NCBI GenBank assembly: GCA_964523295.1 | Contig: CAZGAH010000033.1 | Location: forward strand, 1-45,510 | DNA: 45,510 nucleotides | DNA from: CAZGAH01 sp964523295 | GTDB taxonomy: Bacteria > Desulfobacterota > Desulfovibrionia > Desulfovibrionales > Desulfovibrionaceae | Reading direction: 5' to 3' | Part shown: positions 25,259 to 34,090 of the stretch, piece after piece | How the letters are laid out: every line of letters starts with the position of its first letter | Position numbering within the stretch: position 1 is the first letter of the stretch | Position numbers and translations under genes: made by a program | Notes under the pieces: model-generated | Seen by the model: only the letters and a program-made list of their open reading frames with translations | What the model was told of the DNA's origin: nothing | Database searches by the model: none

Positions 25259-26292
25259 CCGGCGATTCCTCCGAGTTGTTCTTTGAGATGATCGAGTTCT
25301 TTTTCCAGGGCGGATATCCGCCTGGCCAGGTCCGGCAGTTTGGGAAGCAGGGTCATAGTCCTCAAGAAGGTGTTGCGATCCATGCCCGGCGTACCGCCAA
25401 CAACGGCCCCCGCCGGAATGGACTTGCTGATCCCTGATTGCGGACCGATCGTCGCTCCGTCGCCAATCTGCAGATGCCCGGCAATCCCGGCCTGCCCGGC
25501 CAGCGTCACCCCGTCACCCAGTTGCGTGCTTCCGGCGATTCCGACCTGTCCCACGAGCACGCAGTGTTTGCCGATGCGGACATTGTGGGCGACCTGAACG
25601 AGGTTGTCGATTTTTGTCCCGTTGCCGATGCTCGTCGCGTTGAGTACGGCCCGGTCGATGGTGGTATTGGCACCAATCTCCACGTCGTCGCCAATCTCGA
25701 CGTGGCCGATCTGAGGGATTTTCATCAATCCCTTTTCCGTGGGTGCGAAGCCGAATCCCTCGCTGCCCAGCACGGCGCCGGCATTAACCATGACCCGATC
25801 ACCGAGAATGGTTCCGGCCAGGAGCACGGCATTGGGATGAAGGACGCACTGCTTGCCGATCCGGCACTGCTCGCCAATGTAACAACCTGGAAAAATGACG
25901 GTTCCGGCGCCGATGACAGCGCCGGAACCGATGAACACGAAAGGATAGATGACGCAATCGTCTGCTACGTCTGCGTCCCCGGCTACCCGGGCCGCGTCGC
26001 TGCGGCCTGAAAAGCAGCCCTGGGGTCTGGCGAAGAGGGCGACCGTGCGGCCGAAGTCCCGATAGGGGTCACTGCTTACCAGCGCACACGGGACCTTGTT
26101 GACGTGCTCGGCGGAAATGATGACCGCACCGGCGCGCGTCGTGGTCAGAAGCCGCTCGTACCTGGCGTTGGCCAGGAAGCTGACGTCATTCGGACCAGCC
26201 AGTTCGAGTGTGTTCACGCCGTGGATGTCGCGATCCTCGCCGTGAAGGGTCAGGCCCAATGTCCGGGCCAGGTCCGTCAGTCGCAGCGTCAT
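25255..26292 (-). CDS. lpxD: UDP-3-O-(3-hydroxyacyl)glucosamine N-acyltransferase LpxD
   Basis: This enzyme adds the second acyl chain in lipid A synthesis. The 345 residues contain the N-terminal uridine-binding domain (about 1-100; LELAGPNDVSFLANARYERL), a hexapeptide beta-helix (about 105-300) with the catalytic-histidine segment NLVQVAHNVRIGKHC, and a C-terminal helical extension that binds ACP (LARRISALEKELDHLKEQLG). Length is normal. An SD-like GAGACGG precedes the ATG. It lies 21 bases after skp and overlaps fabZ by 4 bases. Confidence 0.96.
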   Translation of the reverse strand: MTLRLTDLARTLGLTLHGEDRDIHGVNTLELAGPNDVSFLANARYERLLTTTRAGAVIISAEHVNKVPCALVSSDPYRDFGRTVALFARPQGCFSGRSDAARVAGDADVADDCVIYPFVFIGSGAVIGAGTVIFPGCYIGEQCRIGKQCVLHPNAVLLAGTILGDRVMVNAGAVLGSEGFGFAPTEKGLMKIPQIGHVEIGDDVEIGANTTIDRAVLNATSIGNGTKIDNLVQVAHNVRIGKHCVLVGQVGIAGSTQLGDGVTLAGQAGIAGHLQIGDGATIGPQSGISKSIPAGAVVGGTPGMDRNTFLRTMTLLPKLPDLARRISALEKELDHLKEQLGGIAG

Positions 26293-26313
26293 GTCCGTCT
26301 CGATGCACGGGCG

Positions 26314-26832
26314 CTATTTGCCCTTGTAAGATTTGTTGAATTCCTGAAGAATGGCGCCGGTCAGGTCAAAGGCCGGATCCGCGTAGACCACGGTCTGCTT
26401 GGCGCTGATGATCATGGTGAAGCCTTTGGACTTGGCGTAATCCTGGGTTACCTTGACCAGCGTATCCAGCATGGGCTTGAAGATGTCCTGCTCGGACTTC
26501 ATGAGATCCTGCTGCATGGTCCGGCTCTTCTTTTCAAAGGCCATCGCCTTTTCGCGATATTCCTGAAACTTACCCTTCTGGGCCTCCTGGCTCAGCGCCA
26601 TGCCCTGCTTGCTGATCTCTTCCTGGAACTTTTCAAGCTCTTTCTGGTCCTTCGAAAGCGCGTCTTCCATGCTCTTGACCTTGCGCTCCATCTGCTCGCG
26701 AGCTTTCTTGCCATGTTCGGATTGCGACATGACCGCCTCAAAGTTAACGACGCCGATCTTGAGATCGGCGGCGAAGGCGGACGACGACAGCAGCAGGCCA
26801 AAGATAAAGGCGGCGACAACGATTTTACGCAT
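26314..26832 (-). CDS. skp: Periplasmic chaperone Skp (OmpH family)
   Basis: The protein has 172 residues. A signal peptide (MRKIVVAAFIFGLLLSSSAFA) precedes the mature start ADLKIGVVNFEAVM, then a long charged helical tentacle region (about 45-120; GKKAREQMERKVKSMEDAL) returning to a C-terminal beta-helix body (FTMIISAKQTVVYADPAFDL). Skp trimers hold unfolded outer-membrane proteins in the periplasm for BamA, which is encoded just upstream. A strong ribosome-binding site (AAAGGAGA on the minus strand, 26839-26846) allows independent translation after the 122-base gap and hairpin that separate it from bamA. Confidence 0.94.
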   Translation of the reverse strand: MRKIVVAAFIFGLLLSSSAFAADLKIGVVNFEAVMSQSEHGKKAREQMERKVKSMEDALSKDQKELEKFQEEISKQGMALSQEAQKGKFQEYREKAMAFEKKSRTMQQDLMKSEQDIFKPMLDTLVKVTQDYAKSKGFTMIISAKQTVVYADPAFDLTGAILQEFNKSYKGK

Positions 26833-26911
26833 GGGGTGATTCTCCTTTCAATTGGTGTTGTAGAATGTTGCGATGCATGATCTGACGTGATGCACCGGAT
26901 GGCATCCTGAT

Positions 26912-26944
26912 CGATGCGCTGCCGGAATGACCGGCAGCGCATCG
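26912..26944 (-). promoter_or_regulatory. Strong RNA hairpin between bamA and skp
   Basis: A perfect 14-base-pair inverted repeat (26912-26925 with 26931-26944; CGATGCGCTGCCGG and its complement) surrounds a 5-base loop and starts 11 bases after the bamA stop. No T-run follows in the direction of transcription, so it is not a standard intrinsic terminator. It could protect the 3' end of a processed bamA message or partly attenuate transcription into skp and the lpx genes. Confidence 0.7.
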
Positions 26945-26954
26945 CTTGGAAGGC

Positions 26955-29642
26955 TTAGAAGAACTGACCGACCGAGAATTCAAGTTTGTGATGGCTATCC
27001 TGATCGTAGATGGTGTCCATTCCGTAACCGTACTCCAGGCGTAGCGGTCCCATGGGCGAGAACCAGCGGATGCCGCCGCCGACACTCTTCTTGAGCGAAA
27101 ACTCGTCGCCGCGCCAAGCATCGCCGGCGTCGAAGAACACCAGGCCGACGAGCCCCAGCTTTGTCTGGAGCGGGAAGATGTACTCCATATTCATGAAAAA
27201 CTCTTTTTCACCGCCGATGTATTCGTTCGTCTGCGAGTCGCGGGTAGCGATGCGGCGGGTTTCGTAACCGCGGATGCTGTTCATGCCGCCCAGGTAGAAG
27301 TTTTCGAACACCGGCACCGTTCCTCCGCCGAAGTTCTGGAACACCGCGCCGGCCTGGGCGTGAAAGTGCAGAATGTGTTCCTTGAAGTGACGCATGGGGA
27401 GTTCATAATACCAGCTGGTGTCTGCCAGGGTCTTGACGAACTGATCGTCGCCACCCAGGACGCCGCCACCGTACTCGAGCGTGATTGCGTTGCGCGAGCC
27501 GGCCGAGGGGTTGACCTTGCGGTTGGTGGAGTCGCGCGTAATTGTGGCCGTGAGCACACTGGCCCAGTTGGTCCCCTCGATGTTCTTGATCTCCTTGGCG
27601 GCGTATCTGTGAACATTGCGGATGTTGTATTGATCCAGGCGATAGCCCCAGAACAGCGAGGTGTAATCCCCGAGCGGATACGAAAAACGCAGGATTCCTC
27701 CAGCAGTGTCCTTATCGAAATCAGGAAACCTGTAGGTCGTGTAGTAGGCGTCGAATCCACCGGCCAGCTTAGTGTCATACAGGCTCGGGTTGGTGAAGCT
27801 CGCCACATAGGCGGAGTCCATACCGCTGAAGGAGCCCTGCAACCCGGCTATCCAGCCCTTGCCGAACAGGTTCTTCTCCTGGAGCTTCACGCCGACGTAG
27901 GCTCCGACATAGCTCGAATAACCGACGCCACCGGCGAGCGATCCGGTCGGCTTCTCCTTGACCTTGATCTTGAGATCGACCTCGCCGGGGTCACCGGTCG
28001 GCACGGACTCGATATCAGCGGATTCGAACAGGTCAAGCTTGGTCAGGCGCTCGTTGGAGAGCTTCAGGCGCGATCCGCTGAACAGATCGCCGTCGTTGAG
28101 GGCCATTTCACGGCGAATGACGTTGTCGCGCGTGCGATCGTTGCCTTCGATCGTCACCCGGCGGATGTAGACCTTCTGGTTCTTGTTCAGAATATAGGTG
28201 ATGTCCAGGCTCTGCGTGTCTTCCTTCCGCTGGATGTCGATGTCGGCCTCGGTGTAGGCATAGCCGAAGTCGTTGTAAAAACGGGTCAGTTTCTCGGTGT
28301 CGTCACGCAGCACAGAGCGGTTGAACCAGTCGCCATACTCGGCGAGGCTGTTCATTTTGATGACTTCGTTGAGCTTTTCTTCCGGGACCAGGATATCGCC
28401 CTTGAAGGAGACCGAGGCGACCTTCCAGCGCTGCCCCTCGACAACCGTATAGGTGATGTGGATGCCGTCGTCGTTGTACTCCACCAGGGGCTTCGCAACC
28501 TTGGCGTCGATGTAGCCGTGGTTGGCGTAATACTCTTCGATCGCCGCGGCATCCCTGTCCAGCAGCTCTTCATGGAGCACGCCGGACCCGGTGATCCAGG
28601 AAATGATGTTGCGCGTGGACATGGCCATTTCGTCGGTCAGATCGCCTTCCGAAAAGGCCTGATTGCCCTGGATTTTTATCTCAGCGATGTATTGCTTCAC
28701 CGCGTGCTCGACGACGATGTTCAGACGTGCCTGCGAGCCCTCGGTCTGTTCAAGCTTGTAGGTGACCTTGGCCGTGGGGTAGCCTTCCTTGCGGAAGAGT
28801 TCCCTGATCTTGCCCAGGTCGTCGGCAAGAATTTTCGGATTGAGCACGCTGCCGGTCTTGGTGCTCATAACCTCGATGACGTCTTCCTGGTCCACGCCGC
28901 CGGAACCGATGACACCGATGGCCATGATCCGGGGCTTTTCCGCCACATCGACGATGACCCGTTTGCCCTCAGGCAGGTCTTCCACGCTGATCTTGACGTC
29001 GTCGAAAAAGCCCAGGTCGAAGATGCGTTTGATTTCATCGTTGAGCTGGGCCGCGTCGTAGACATCGCCTTTCTGAACTTTCAGTTTGGCCATGATTACG
29101 TCCTTGTCCAGATGCTTCAGGCCGCGGACGGTAATATCCGTGACGATGTCGCTGACGTAGACGTTGTTCTTGATCTTCTTGGCCAGATCCTCCACGGCGG
29201 GGACGATCTCGGAGGAGCCGGATTTGGTCACGAAAATGGGCTTTGCCGGCGCATCGCCTGTGGCTTCCACCAGCCGTACGTCCATGCTCACGGTCTCGCC
29301 GGCCTGGCTCATGCTGCCGTACACCGCGTACTGCGCGTGCGCGGCCCTGGCCAGCTCTCTGGCTGCTGCCAGGTCGAGCATCTTGACCTTGCGCTTTTGG
29401 ATCAGCGTATACACCTCGTCCTGCGGGACGACGCGAATACCGGATTCGCTCAGACGCTGGGCAAGCATCCCCGGGAGCTTGGTGTGCAGATAGTCGAGCT
29501 TGGCCTCGGCGTTGATCTCGAAAGGCAACACCATGACCGTGACTTCGCCTTCGTGTTTCTTGGCCAAAGCCGGAAAAGCCAGAACGAGCCCAAGCAACAG
29601 CACGACAGCCACTGCCGCGAAACGGCTAGATCGCACATGCAT
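26955..29642 (-). CDS. bamA: Outer membrane protein assembly factor BamA with an extra N-terminal domain
   Basis: The protein has 895 residues. A signal peptide (to about residue 27) is followed by an additional domain of about 120 residues (VMVLPFEINAEAKLDYLHTK and ARAAHAQYAVYGSMSQAGET), which resembles the TolB N-terminal/FlgO-like fold. Then come five POTRA domains (about 158-555; ITVRGLKHLDKDVIMAKL opens the first) and the 16-strand barrel, with the lid-loop motif RGYE at 791-794 and a C-terminal phenylalanine beta-signal (LEFSVGQFF). BamA inserts outer-membrane proteins. The usual length is near 800, so the excess matches the extra domain. The start overlaps the lolD stop by 17 bases, and skp follows. 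Confidence 0.95.
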   Translation of the reverse strand: MHVRSSRFAAVAVVLLLGLVLAFPALAKKHEGEVTVMVLPFEINAEAKLDYLHTKLPGMLAQRLSESGIRVVPQDEVYTLIQKRKVKMLDLAAARELARAAHAQYAVYGSMSQAGETVSMDVRLVEATGDAPAKPIFVTKSGSSEIVPAVEDLAKKIKNNVYVSDIVTDITVRGLKHLDKDVIMAKLKVQKGDVYDAAQLNDEIKRIFDLGFFDDVKISVEDLPEGKRVIVDVAEKPRIMAIGVIGSGGVDQEDVIEVMSTKTGSVLNPKILADDLGKIRELFRKEGYPTAKVTYKLEQTEGSQARLNIVVEHAVKQYIAEIKIQGNQAFSEGDLTDEMAMSTRNIISWITGSGVLHEELLDRDAAAIEEYYANHGYIDAKVAKPLVEYNDDGIHITYTVVEGQRWKVASVSFKGDILVPEEKLNEVIKMNSLAEYGDWFNRSVLRDDTEKLTRFYNDFGYAYTEADIDIQRKEDTQSLDITYILNKNQKVYIRRVTIEGNDRTRDNVIRREMALNDGDLFSGSRLKLSNERLTKLDLFESADIESVPTGDPGEVDLKIKVKEKPTGSLAGGVGYSSYVGAYVGVKLQEKNLFGKGWIAGLQGSFSGMDSAYVASFTNPSLYDTKLAGGFDAYYTTYRFPDFDKDTAGGILRFSYPLGDYTSLFWGYRLDQYNIRNVHRYAAKEIKNIEGTNWASVLTATITRDSTNRKVNPSAGSRNAITLEYGGGVLGGDDQFVKTLADTSWYYELPMRHFKEHILHFHAQAGAVFQNFGGGTVPVFENFYLGGMNSIRGYETRRIATRDSQTNEYIGGEKEFFMNMEYIFPLQTKLGLVGLVFFDAGDAWRGDEFSLKKSVGGGIRWFSPMGPLRLEYGYGMDTIYDQDSHHKLEFSVGQFF

Positions 29643-30315
29643 ACAACTCTCCAGAACGAAGTTCCATACGTCGGTTCATCATCCGGGCCAGGACCTGATT
29701 GTGTGTAACCACGATCAAGGTCATACCCAACTCCCTATTGAGTCGCAACAAAAGAAGCCCCACTTTTTCGCCGGAATGCTCATCCAGACTCCCGGTAGGT
29801 TCGTCCGCGAGCAGCACCCGCGGCCGCATCACAATCGCCCGGGCGATCGCCGCCCGCTGCCGCTCACCGCCCGACAGCGTCGTCACCCGATGATCCAGCC
29901 GTTCGTCCAGCCCTACCAACGCCAGCGCATCCCTGGCCAACGACATCGCCTTGCCCTTGGAAAGGCCGGCAATCAACGCTTGCATGGCCACGTTTTCAAG
30001 CGTGGTAAACTCAGGCAGAAGATGGTGAAACTGAAAAATAAAGCCGATCTCCCGATTCCTGAGCCTGGCCTTGGTCATCCTGTCCAGGGAGGTAAGTTCC
30101 CTGCCCTGAAAAAAAATCTGGCCCCAGGATGCCGAATCCAGCGTACCCATGAGATGCAATAGCGTTGTCTTGCCCGAGCCCGACGCACCCATCACCGCAA
30201 GGGATTCTCCCTCAAGCACGCTGAGGTCTATCCGTTTGAGGATGGTCAGCCGTTCGTTCGGTCCCGCGAACTCCTTACCAACCTCTTTCAATTCATACAA
30301 CAAGGAAGTTGTCAC
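29626..30315 (-). CDS. lolD: Lipoprotein-releasing ABC transporter ATPase LolD
   Basis: This is the ATPase that, with the LolC/E-type permease encoded next door, extracts outer-membrane lipoproteins from the inner membrane. From the GTG at 30315 it has 229 residues: Walker A GASGSGKT (43-50), Q-loop in FIFQFHHLLPEF, ABC signature LSGGERQR, Walker B VLLADEP and H-loop VVTHN. The start is uncertain. A TTG at 30357 and a GTG at 30327 are in frame but have no better ribosome-binding site, and family alignments begin close to LYELKEVGKEF, which favours 30315. It lies 87 bases after lolC and overlaps bamA by 17 bases. Confidence 0.93.
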   Translation of the reverse strand: MTTSLLYELKEVGKEFAGPNERLTILKRIDLSVLEGESLAVMGASGSGKTTLLHLMGTLDSASWGQIFFQGRELTSLDRMTKARLRNREIGFIFQFHHLLPEFTTLENVAMQALIAGLSKGKAMSLARDALALVGLDERLDHRVTTLSGGERQRAAIARAIVMRPRVLLADEPTGSLDEHSGEKVGLLLLRLNRELGMTLIVVTHNQVLARMMNRRMELRSGELYACAI

Positions 30316-30402
30316 CCGGTCCCGCACTTTTCTAAAACTATTCGAGATATAAGACAAAAAAAATCACATGGCCCAGAAAAAAATCTCGCCGCCCGGCCGG
30401 AC

Positions 30403-31629
30403 TCATTCGAAGCGCAAGGCCTCCGCCGGATTGAGCGATGCCGCCTTGCGCGCCGGATAGATCGTGGCCACAAAGCACAAGACCAGCGCAGCGCACGCTA
30501 TCCCGACCATATCCAGCGGCTCCAGCAGCACCGGCAGATGATCCAGCGAGTACACATCCGCAGGAAGCTTGATGAACTGGTATTTCCGCAACGCCAGGCT
30601 GGTCGGGATGCCCAGCAGAAAGCCGGTCAACGTCCCGAAAAAGCCGATGATCGTACCCTGAAGCATGAAAATACGCCGGATGTTCACTTTGCAGGCGCCC
30701 ATGGAAATGAGCACCGCAATGTCCCGCGTCTTTTCCATGACCATCATCACCAGCGTGGTAATGATCGAAAACGAGCCCACCACCACAATCATGGCCAGGA
30801 TGATGAACATGGCCGTCTTTTCCAGTTTCAGCGCAGCAAACAGATTGGCATTCATATCCATCCAGCTGCGCGCGTAGTACGGATGCCCCAGGGCCTGCTC
30901 GATACGCCGGCCCACATCGCCCGCGGCGTAAACGTCATCCACCTTGACTTCGAGCCCCGTGGCCAGCACCTGCCGGAATCCGAGCAGCTCGCGCGCCGCC
31001 TCCAGCCCGATGAACGCCAACGAGGTATCGTATTCGAACATGCCGGTCCGGAAGATGCCCACAATCTGAAAAATTTTGACCTTGGGGGTGAAACCGGCGG
31101 CGGATTTCTGCCCCGCCGGCGAGAGCAGGTTCACCCGGCTGCCCAGGTCCAGGCCCAGTCTGCGCGCGAGTTCCTGCCCGATGATCAGCCCCGGAGGTCC
31201 GTCCCCGGGAGCCAGATCGGCCAGTGAGCCCTTTTGCAGGTCCTTGGCGATATTGAGCGCTTTATCCGCCGTGACCGGATCGATGCCTCGCAGGATCACC
31301 CCTTTCACGCCGTGCGCCGTAGAGAGCATGACCTCTGAATAGATGAAGGGCGTCACCCCGATAACGCCGGGCAGAGCGGCCACGGTCTCCATCTCCTCGG
31401 CATAGGACTCCATGCCGCCTTCCAGGCTCATGAGAATGACATGGGCGTTGACTCCCAGAATCTTGTCCCGCAGATCCCGGGAAAACCCGTTCATGACGCC
31501 CAGCACCACGATGAGCGAGGCCACACCCAGGGCCACGCTCAGAACGGATACCAGCGAAATGACCGAGATGAAAGACTGCCTTCGACGGGTGAACAGATAG
31601 CGCAGGGCGATGAACAGTTCAAAGCGCAT
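30403..31629 (-). CDS. lolC: Lipoprotein-releasing system permease LolC/LolE
   Basis: The protein has 408 residues. A single permease of the LolCE type has an N-terminal membrane helix (FISVISLVSVLSVALGVASL), a periplasmic MacB-like domain (about 50-250), and three C-terminal FtsX helices (AMFIILAMIVVVGSFSIITT; IGFFGTLTGFLLGIPTSLAL; a last helix ending NPAEALRFE). MRFELFIALRYL is the classical start, so I use the ATG at 31629, which overlaps the lysS stop by 11 bases; the frame extends upstream only as lysS shadow. Only one permease is encoded, so it probably works as a homodimer with LolD. Confidence 0.93.
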   Translation of the reverse strand: MRFELFIALRYLFTRRRQSFISVISLVSVLSVALGVASLIVVLGVMNGFSRDLRDKILGVNAHVILMSLEGGMESYAEEMETVAALPGVIGVTPFIYSEVMLSTAHGVKGVILRGIDPVTADKALNIAKDLQKGSLADLAPGDGPPGLIIGQELARRLGLDLGSRVNLLSPAGQKSAAGFTPKVKIFQIVGIFRTGMFEYDTSLAFIGLEAARELLGFRQVLATGLEVKVDDVYAAGDVGRRIEQALGHPYYARSWMDMNANLFAALKLEKTAMFIILAMIVVVGSFSIITTLVMMVMEKTRDIAVLISMGACKVNIRRIFMLQGTIIGFFGTLTGFLLGIPTSLALRKYQFIKLPADVYSLDHLPVLLEPLDMVGIACAALVLCFVATIYPARKAASLNPAEALRFE

Positions 31630-33268
31630 GGGAACCTGAATCGGTCTCGGGACGCAGCAGGGGAAAGAGAATGACCTCGCGGATGCTCGCCGCATCGGTC
31701 AGGAGCATCACCAGCCGGTCGATGCCCACGCCCTCGCCCGCTGCGGGCGGCATGCCATATTCCAATGCCCGCAGAAAGTCCTCGTCCATGGCGTGCGCTT
31801 CCTCGTCCCCGGCCTCCTTTTCCCGCACCTGATCCTCGAAACGCAGGCGCTGGTCCACCGGATCGTTCAGCTCCGAAAAGGCGTTCGCCATTTCCCGGCC
31901 GGCAATGAACAGTTCGAAGCGATCCGTGATGTCCGGATTCTCCTCGTTACGGCGGGAGAGCGGCGAGATGTCGACGGGGTAGCCGGTGATGAAGTGCGGC
32001 TGGATCAGCCGCGGCTCGACCTCGATGTCGAAGAGCATAGCCTGCAGCTTGCCGAGCTTATCGCCCGCGATCACCTTTTCCCCTTTCGATTGGATATGGG
32101 CCTTGAGGCGGCCATAGTCGGTATAGACTTCGCGGGGAACACCGCCGATGCGCTCCAGAGAGTCGTGGAACGAAACCCGTTGCCAGGTCCCTGGCGTCAG
32201 ATCGATCACCTGACCCTGGTACGTAACCTTGGGCGAGCCGGTTACCTGCGTCGCGACGTGGGCGAACAGGTCTTCGGTCAGATCCATGAGTTCGACGTAG
32301 GTTGCGTAGGCCCAGTAAAACTCGCACATGGTGAACTCGGGGTTGTGCTGCGTCGAAATGCCCTCATTACGGAAATTGCGGTTGATTTCGTAGACCCGCT
32401 CGAATCCGCCCACCAGCAGCCGCTTGAGATAGAGTTCGGGCGCAATGCGCAGGTACAGGCGCATGTCCAGGGCATTGTGGTGCGTGGTGAAGGGCTTGGC
32501 CGAGGCGCCGCCGGCAATGGGCTGCATCATCGGGGTTTCGACTTCCATGAACTGCCGCGAATCGAGATAATTGCGGAACTCGCGCACGATTGCCGTCCGC
32601 TTGGCGAAGATTTCCTTCGTCCGCGGCGTAACGATGAGATCGACATAGCGCTGCCGGTAGCGTGTCTCGACGTCCTTGAGCCCGTGGTACTTCTCGGGCA
32701 AGGGTCGCATGGACTTGCTCAGCAGCACCACCTGCGCACACTCCAGGGTGAGTTCTTCCGTGCGCGTGCGGAACAGACTGCCCTTCACGCCGACAATGTC
32801 GCCGATGTCGAGCTTCTTGAACAGGGCGTAGGGCTCCTGTCCCAGGGACTCGCGCGAGGCGAAACACTGCATCCGGCCGCTCTGATCCTGGAGATGGAAA
32901 AACGTGGCTTTGCCGAACGAACGCAAGGACACGCCCCTGCCGGCGATCCGGAACTCACGCCCCGAGGCGCGCAACGCCGCATCGTCCATTTCGCTGAAAT
33001 CGTTCAGCAGGGTGTCGACAGCCGTATCTTTTCGAAAGCGGTCGGGATAGAGCGGCACGCCCGCGTCCAGCAGCGTACACGCCTTTTCGACCCGATGCTT
33101 CAACACCTCGTTGAGTTCATCGCGCGCGGCGAAACGCTGCAACAGCGGCTGAAACCGTTCGACATGCTCCGACTTGACGCCAAGCTTGATCTTTTTTGCC
33201 GTGGGAACCTTGTCCTGCGCGCTCAAGGGATTATGCTCCAGAAGTTGAAATGCGCTGCAAACAAACAT
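31619..33268 (-). CDS. lysS: Lysyl-tRNA synthetase, class II
   Basis: The protein has 549 residues if it begins at the ATG at 33268. The anticodon-binding OB-fold (about 100-200; GRGVSLRSFGKATFFHLQD) is followed by the class II core: motif 1 region (FMEVETPMMQPIAGGASAKP), motif 2 (FRNEGISTQHNPEFTMCEF) and motif 3 (GEGVGIDRLVMLLT). The enzyme charges tRNA-Lys. The usual family start is near LNEVLKHRVEKACTLLD, so the N-terminus is long. A TTG at 33226 with CTGGAG 9 bases upstream is an attractive alternative start. A TTGACG element on the minus strand at about 33292-33287 with weak spacing to TAGCGA would also put the RNA start downstream of the 33268 ATG. It heads the envelope operon, a conserved placement in sulfate reducers. 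Confidence 0.93.
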   Translation of the reverse strand: MFVCSAFQLLEHNPLSAQDKVPTAKKIKLGVKSEHVERFQPLLQRFAARDELNEVLKHRVEKACTLLDAGVPLYPDRFRKDTAVDTLLNDFSEMDDAALRASGREFRIAGRGVSLRSFGKATFFHLQDQSGRMQCFASRESLGQEPYALFKKLDIGDIVGVKGSLFRTRTEELTLECAQVVLLSKSMRPLPEKYHGLKDVETRYRQRYVDLIVTPRTKEIFAKRTAIVREFRNYLDSRQFMEVETPMMQPIAGGASAKPFTTHHNALDMRLYLRIAPELYLKRLLVGGFERVYEINRNFRNEGISTQHNPEFTMCEFYWAYATYVELMDLTEDLFAHVATQVTGSPKVTYQGQVIDLTPGTWQRVSFHDSLERIGGVPREVYTDYGRLKAHIQSKGEKVIAGDKLGKLQAMLFDIEVEPRLIQPHFITGYPVDISPLSRRNEENPDITDRFELFIAGREMANAFSELNDPVDQRLRFEDQVREKEAGDEEAHAMDEDFLRALEYGMPPAAGEGVGIDRLVMLLTDAASIREVILFPLLRPETDSGSHAL

Positions 33269-33712
33269 CGCTAAGCAAATTATCCGGCCACGTCAAGAAG
33301 CACGGTGCAGGCAAAGCGCCGTATCCGTTTTCGCGCACCCGCGCCGGAACAACGCGCCGTAAACCGCGATAACAGATTTCCTGGCCGTACGTCGGAGTCA
33401 AACGGACGATGCCCGCGGTCTGCGAACTCTGGCGCAGGCTTATCGCCCCCCGGCAGATCACAGGCCATGCACCATGGTCACCTTGTACCCTCCTCGAAAA
33501 GGAACAACACTTCCAGGAGTGCAGTTGCCCGGACTTGCAGGTTTCCTCGCCACTGCCGGCCCGGAATTCAGCGTGTCCGTGTCGCCAGGGAGAAAAAATA
33601 CGAAATCCTCCCGAATTGATCAAAAATTTGGCCCCGACCTCTTGACACGGCCCCGGGAACATGCCAGCGTACTTGCAGGAGCAAAAAAAACGAAGGGAGA
33701 GGGAAGACGGTC
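33269..33712. promoter_or_regulatory. Divergent intergenic region between lysS and nuoA
   Basis: These 444 bases separate two divergent operons and must hold promoters for both. On the plus strand a consensus TTGACA lies at 33642-33647, but no good TATAAT follows at the right distance, so this is only a candidate. A strong purine-rich ribosome-binding site (AAGGGAGAGGGA, 33693-33704) precedes nuoA. I found no tRNA, riboswitch or protein gene. The stretch is long enough for a small RNA, which I cannot confirm. Confidence 0.4.
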
Positions 33713-34090
33713 ATGGTCGTAAGCTGGCTGCACCTATCGATTCTTCTGGCGCTGTTCGTCGCCATACTCTTCGCCGGAGGCCCGCTCATCGCCTCGCGGC
33801 TGCTCGCCCCGCGCAGCACAGGCGGGGATATCCAACTGCCGTACGAGTGCGGAATCCGTCCCATGGGGGTGGGACAGAGCCGCTTCAGCATGAACTACTA
33901 CCTCTACGCTCTGCTGTTTCTCGCCTTTGACGTCGACGTGCTCTATCTGTTTCCGGTCGCGGGCTGGTATCCGCAGAGTCAAGGCTGGGCGCCCCTGGCG
34001 CAGGTGGCCGTGTTCCTCGTCATTCTGGCTGCCGGCTGTCTCTACTTCTGGAAAAAGGGCGTCTTCGAATGGCCGCGACGAATACAGTAA
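33713..34090 (+). CDS. nuoA: Complex I subunit NuoA
   Basis: This is a 125-residue membrane subunit with three helices (LHLSILLALFVAILFAGGPL; MNYYLYALLFLAFDVDVLYL; a last one around VAVFLVILAAGCLYF). The conserved cytoplasmic loop between helices 1 and 2 is PYECGIRPMG, containing the cysteine used as a conformational marker in this family. The acidic FAFDVDV-type segment in helix 2 is kept as FLAFDVDVLY. It opens the operon, has a strong ribosome-binding site, and overlaps nuoB by 22 bases. Confidence 0.95.
   Translation: MVVSWLHLSILLALFVAILFAGGPLIASRLLAPRSTGGDIQLPYECGIRPMGVGQSRFSMNYYLYALLFLAFDVDVLYLFPVAGWYPQSQGWAPLAQVAVFLVILAAGCLYFWKKGVFEWPRRIQ

Noticed and set aside
27360..29708. A 782-codon plus-strand open frame opposite bamA
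   Set aside because: Mirror of bamA codon bias, rich in Asp, Val and His. BamA on the other strand is complete with signal peptide, POTRAs and barrel.
33269..33712. A structured small RNA or riboswitch in the lysS-nuoA gap
   Set aside because: Several GC-rich inverted stretches exist but none matches a family I know.
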